Positions 14,336-16,065 of a DNA stretch of 16,065 nucleotides are shown here, piece by piece. A program made the translations under genes and the position numbers. The notes below the pieces were generated by a model. That model had not been told where the DNA came from and did not search any database. It saw only the letters and a program-made list of their open reading frames with translations. Each line of letters starts with the position of its first letter. Position 1 is the first letter of the stretch. Source of the stretch: an uncultured cyanobacterium (GTDB taxonomy: Bacteria > Cyanobacteriota > Cyanobacteriia > Pseudanabaenales > Pseudanabaenaceae); assembly GCA_903819605.1 (NCBI GenBank), contig CAIJEA010000022.1, positions 1 to 16,065 on the forward strand, given 5' to 3'.

Positions 14336-14403
14336 AAAAAATAATGTATTAGATTGATTTCCCTCATCTATATATGCAAAAGACGGGGGCGAACAATAAA
14401 TTA

Positions 14404-15156
14404 TTATTTCTTCGGTGGTGCAGCGGCGGCGGCAGCTTTAAGTTCAGCTTCAGTTAAGGGTACAAAAGCTTCTAGAGTAAAGTCTGCTCCGATTAGTGGA
14501 GGTAAACTGTCAAGAATGTCTTTCTCTTTCCCAGGAGCGATTTGGCGGGAGAACTTAAACTTATCGCTAGGAAGAACTCTTCTAGTTAATTTTAAATCCT
14601 TAACCACAAGTAAAGGCTTCAAGCGCTCAATTTTTTGAATTGTGTTTAATACATCTTCAAATTTACCGTCAAAGCCAATTGTGAAGGAATAAGTCTTATA
14701 CTGAGGACCCTTAACAACTTCTTTTGGTTGGAAAGCCCGTAATGTTCCCGCTAATTCATAGGCAAAATCTGGTGGTAAGGCGATCGTAATTGTTTTCGGT
14801 ATTTGCTCCTGAATATCACGCATCAGCGTGTCCATATTGTCCACATTTGGTAAAAGAGATAGAACAAATAGATTTTGCTTATTCGCATCTTCAATTTTTT
14901 GAGCAACATTCCCTTTACTTGCTATTTTTTGTTCTAAGGCAGTGAGTCCAGATTTTTTTGTAGCAATACTCGTTTGTCCAGTCTGAACTTGATCCCAAAT
15001 AGGAAACACATAAGAGGACGCTACATAGGCTGAGAGTCCGATGCCAGCAACCCCAATTAAGATTCCTAAAATCTTTGAAGTTAAAGTGACACCAAATAGT
15101 GTTACGCCACCAGCCGCACCGTCTGCATTTCCAGAAACAGCTCCAACATTTGTCAT
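14404..15156 (-). CDS. pilO: Type IV pilus inner-membrane protein PilO
   Basis: PilO pairs with PilN in the inner membrane and, with PilM, forms the alignment subcomplex of the type IV pilus machine. At 250 residues it has a short cytoplasmic N-terminus, one membrane helix near 28-50 (ILGILIGVAGIGLSAYV), and a coiled-coil stretch near 55-95 (LTALEQKIASKGNVAQKIED). Periplasmic ferredoxin-like domains follow (YKTYSFTIGFDGKFEDVLNT, IERLKPLLVVKDLKLTRR). It ends in an Ala/Pro-rich tail, LKAAAAAAPPKK. The ATG lies one base after the pilN stop codon, and an AAGGAG inside the end of pilN serves it, so the two are probably translationally coupled. Identification rests on gene order plus the domain plan, as the primary sequence of PilO is poorly conserved. 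Confidence 0.93.
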   Translation of the reverse strand: MTNVGAVSGNADGAAGGVTLFGVTLTSKILGILIGVAGIGLSAYVASSYVFPIWDQVQTGQTSIATKKSGLTALEQKIASKGNVAQKIEDANKQNLFVLSLLPNVDNMDTLMRDIQEQIPKTITIALPPDFAYELAGTLRAFQPKEVVKGPQYKTYSFTIGFDGKFEDVLNTIQKIERLKPLLVVKDLKLTRRVLPSDKFKFSRQIAPGKEKDILDSLPPLIGADFTLEAFVPLTEAELKAAAAAAPPKK

Positions 15157-15157
15157 T

Positions 15158-15868
15158 TTATTTAATCACTCCTTGTTGTCTTAGTAGGTTAACTCTCGCA
15201 ACTAAACCATCAGCGCCTAACTTTTGGAGTTCAGGTAATAGTTCAGAAGGACTTTTTGAGGTGATAGCAGTTTGCACCTGGAAGTTAACCAATGTAAAGT
15301 TTTTCTCCTTGGTCGCTTCTTGCAAACTGGATGAAACCAACTTTGTATTTTCCCCGTCTAATAGAGGTGATGCTTTGAGCAACAATAAATAATCATTTAA
15401 CTCGTTATAGCTGGTGGTAGTTCCATCTAAATTGATCGTTGAAGATTGATTAGGATTTTGAGGACTTGGAGGAACTGATGTTTGGGAGATAGACTTTATC
15501 TGAACAGTAAGCGGAGTACGTTTTCTGATGTCATCAGCGATCGCACTAACAGGAAAATTCCCAATAAAGAGATTTAAAAGTGAACCAGTACTATCCTGTA
15601 TCCCTTTCAATTGCTTTTCTTGATCTTCTAGAGATTTGATTTTGCCGTTTAGCTGCGATTCTTTTGCAGTCAGTGTTGAAAGTTCTTGTTGAATTCCTTC
15701 ATTAGCGGAGTTCAAAAAGAAAAATGCACCGCCTACTAGAGCCAGCGAAACTACAGCAACTGCTCCACCATAGATCAGAAATTGGGAATCAGCGATCGGT
15801 TGACGTTCAACTGCTTGAGATTCAGCAGCAGCGCGATCGCTTAAAAAATTAATATCAAGCGTATACAT
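15158..15868 (-). CDS. pilN: Type IV pilus assembly protein PilN
   Basis: PilN links cytoplasmic PilM to periplasmic PilO. Family PilN proteins bind PilM through a short N-terminal segment, here YTLDINFLSDRAA at residues 2-14 (the usual motif is I-N-L-L). Next come a membrane helix near 30-53 (FLIYGGAVAVVSLALVGGAF), a coiled coil near 55-95, and a periplasmic ferredoxin-like domain with TSYNELNDYLLLLKASPLL. The length of 236 residues is slightly above the usual 180-220. GGGAGG at 15879-15884 is a strong ribosome site for the ATG at 15868 and lies within the last codons of pilM, four bases separating the genes. This tight spacing indicates coupled translation with pilM and pilO. Confidence 0.94.
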   Translation of the reverse strand: MYTLDINFLSDRAAAESQAVERQPIADSQFLIYGGAVAVVSLALVGGAFFFLNSANEGIQQELSTLTAKESQLNGKIKSLEDQEKQLKGIQDSTGSLLNLFIGNFPVSAIADDIRKRTPLTVQIKSISQTSVPPSPQNPNQSSTINLDGTTTSYNELNDYLLLLKASPLLDGENTKLVSSSLQEATKEKNFTLVNFQVQTAITSKSPSELLPELQKLGADGLVARVNLLRQQGVIK

Positions 15869-15872
15869 TTTG

Positions 15873-16065
15873 TTAAACCTCCCTCAAACCTAAGCCTAGA
15901 GACACAGACATTGCCATGCGATCGTGGATGGGAATATCCCCATCAACAGATACGCCCATTGCAGTGAGTGGATCTACCGCAGTTGCCGCAATACCGAGTC
16001 TTTGACTAAAGAACTCATTTAATTGACCAATACAAGCACCAGGTCCTGCAATCAAAAGTTGTACA
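15873..16065 (-). CDS. pilM: Type IV pilus assembly protein PilM, C-terminal 64 residues only
   Basis: PilM is an actin-like ATPase of the cytoplasmic face that binds PilN. Only its end is in the window; the frame stays open to the last base and begins VQLLIAGPGACIG here, so the true start is beyond 16065. The visible part has the PilM/FtsA-type glycine-rich nucleotide-binding loop (AGPGACIGQLNEFF), the QRLGIAATAVDPLTA segment and the closing LGLGLREV that is typical of the family. Its position directly before pilN on the same strand makes the call firm. Confidence 0.93.
   Translation of the reverse strand, partial: VQLLIAGPGACIGQLNEFFSQRLGIAATAVDPLTAMGVSVDGDIPIHDRMAMSVSLGLGLREV

Overview
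The window looks like chromosomal DNA from a cyanobacterium. About two dozen copies of the HIP1 octamer GCGATCGC are scattered through it. It carries a cyanobacterial-type pilM-pilN-pilO-pilQ cluster, a DUF29 protein, a kinase-like membrane protein and a Rieske oxygenase of types common in that phylum. The mix of HIP1 with a TTTCCACTAGAAC palindrome family suggests a filamentous, Pseudanabaena-like lineage, but that is only an inference.

Layout. 1-2223: the 3' part of a UGT/MGT-type glycosyltransferase and an A+T-rich GT11 (alpha-1,2-fucosyltransferase-like) gene, probably the end of a glycan-modification locus. 2224-4605: a repeat-bearing spacer, an unrecognised 179-residue protein, and a secreted leucine-rich-repeat protein on the minus strand. 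4606-7123: a rearranged region with two copies of a palindrome-containing block, a small membrane protein, a broken zinc-ribbon gene, a Rieske oxygenase gene, and a second fragment of the zinc-ribbon gene beyond it. 7124-8953: a six-TM kinase-like protein lacking all three key catalytic residues, with a small direct-repeat/inverted-repeat insertion at its start codon. 8954-11150: a gene-poor stretch with two short membrane proteins, repeats, a HIP1-rich spacer and a frameshifted 3' fragment of an IS630-family transposase. 11150-11781: tRNA-Thr(GGT) and a DUF29 gene. 11786-16065: the type IV pilus assembly genes pilQ, pilO, pilN and the 3' end of pilM, all on the minus strand and closed by a strong terminator.

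How genes work together. PilM, PilN and PilO form the inner-membrane alignment complex that couples the pilus motor to the PilQ secretin; no pilP gene lies between pilO and pilQ. pilN and pilO are tightly packed after pilM, while pilQ is separated by 230 bp holding a good extended -10 promoter. The two glycosyltransferases may act on a shared surface glycan. The other genes show no obvious joint pathway. I found no CRISPR array and no recognisable defence or biosynthetic system. The most unusual things here are the scrambled zinc-ribbon locus around the Rieske gene, the membrane pseudokinase with the insertion in its leader, and the dispersed palindrome family.
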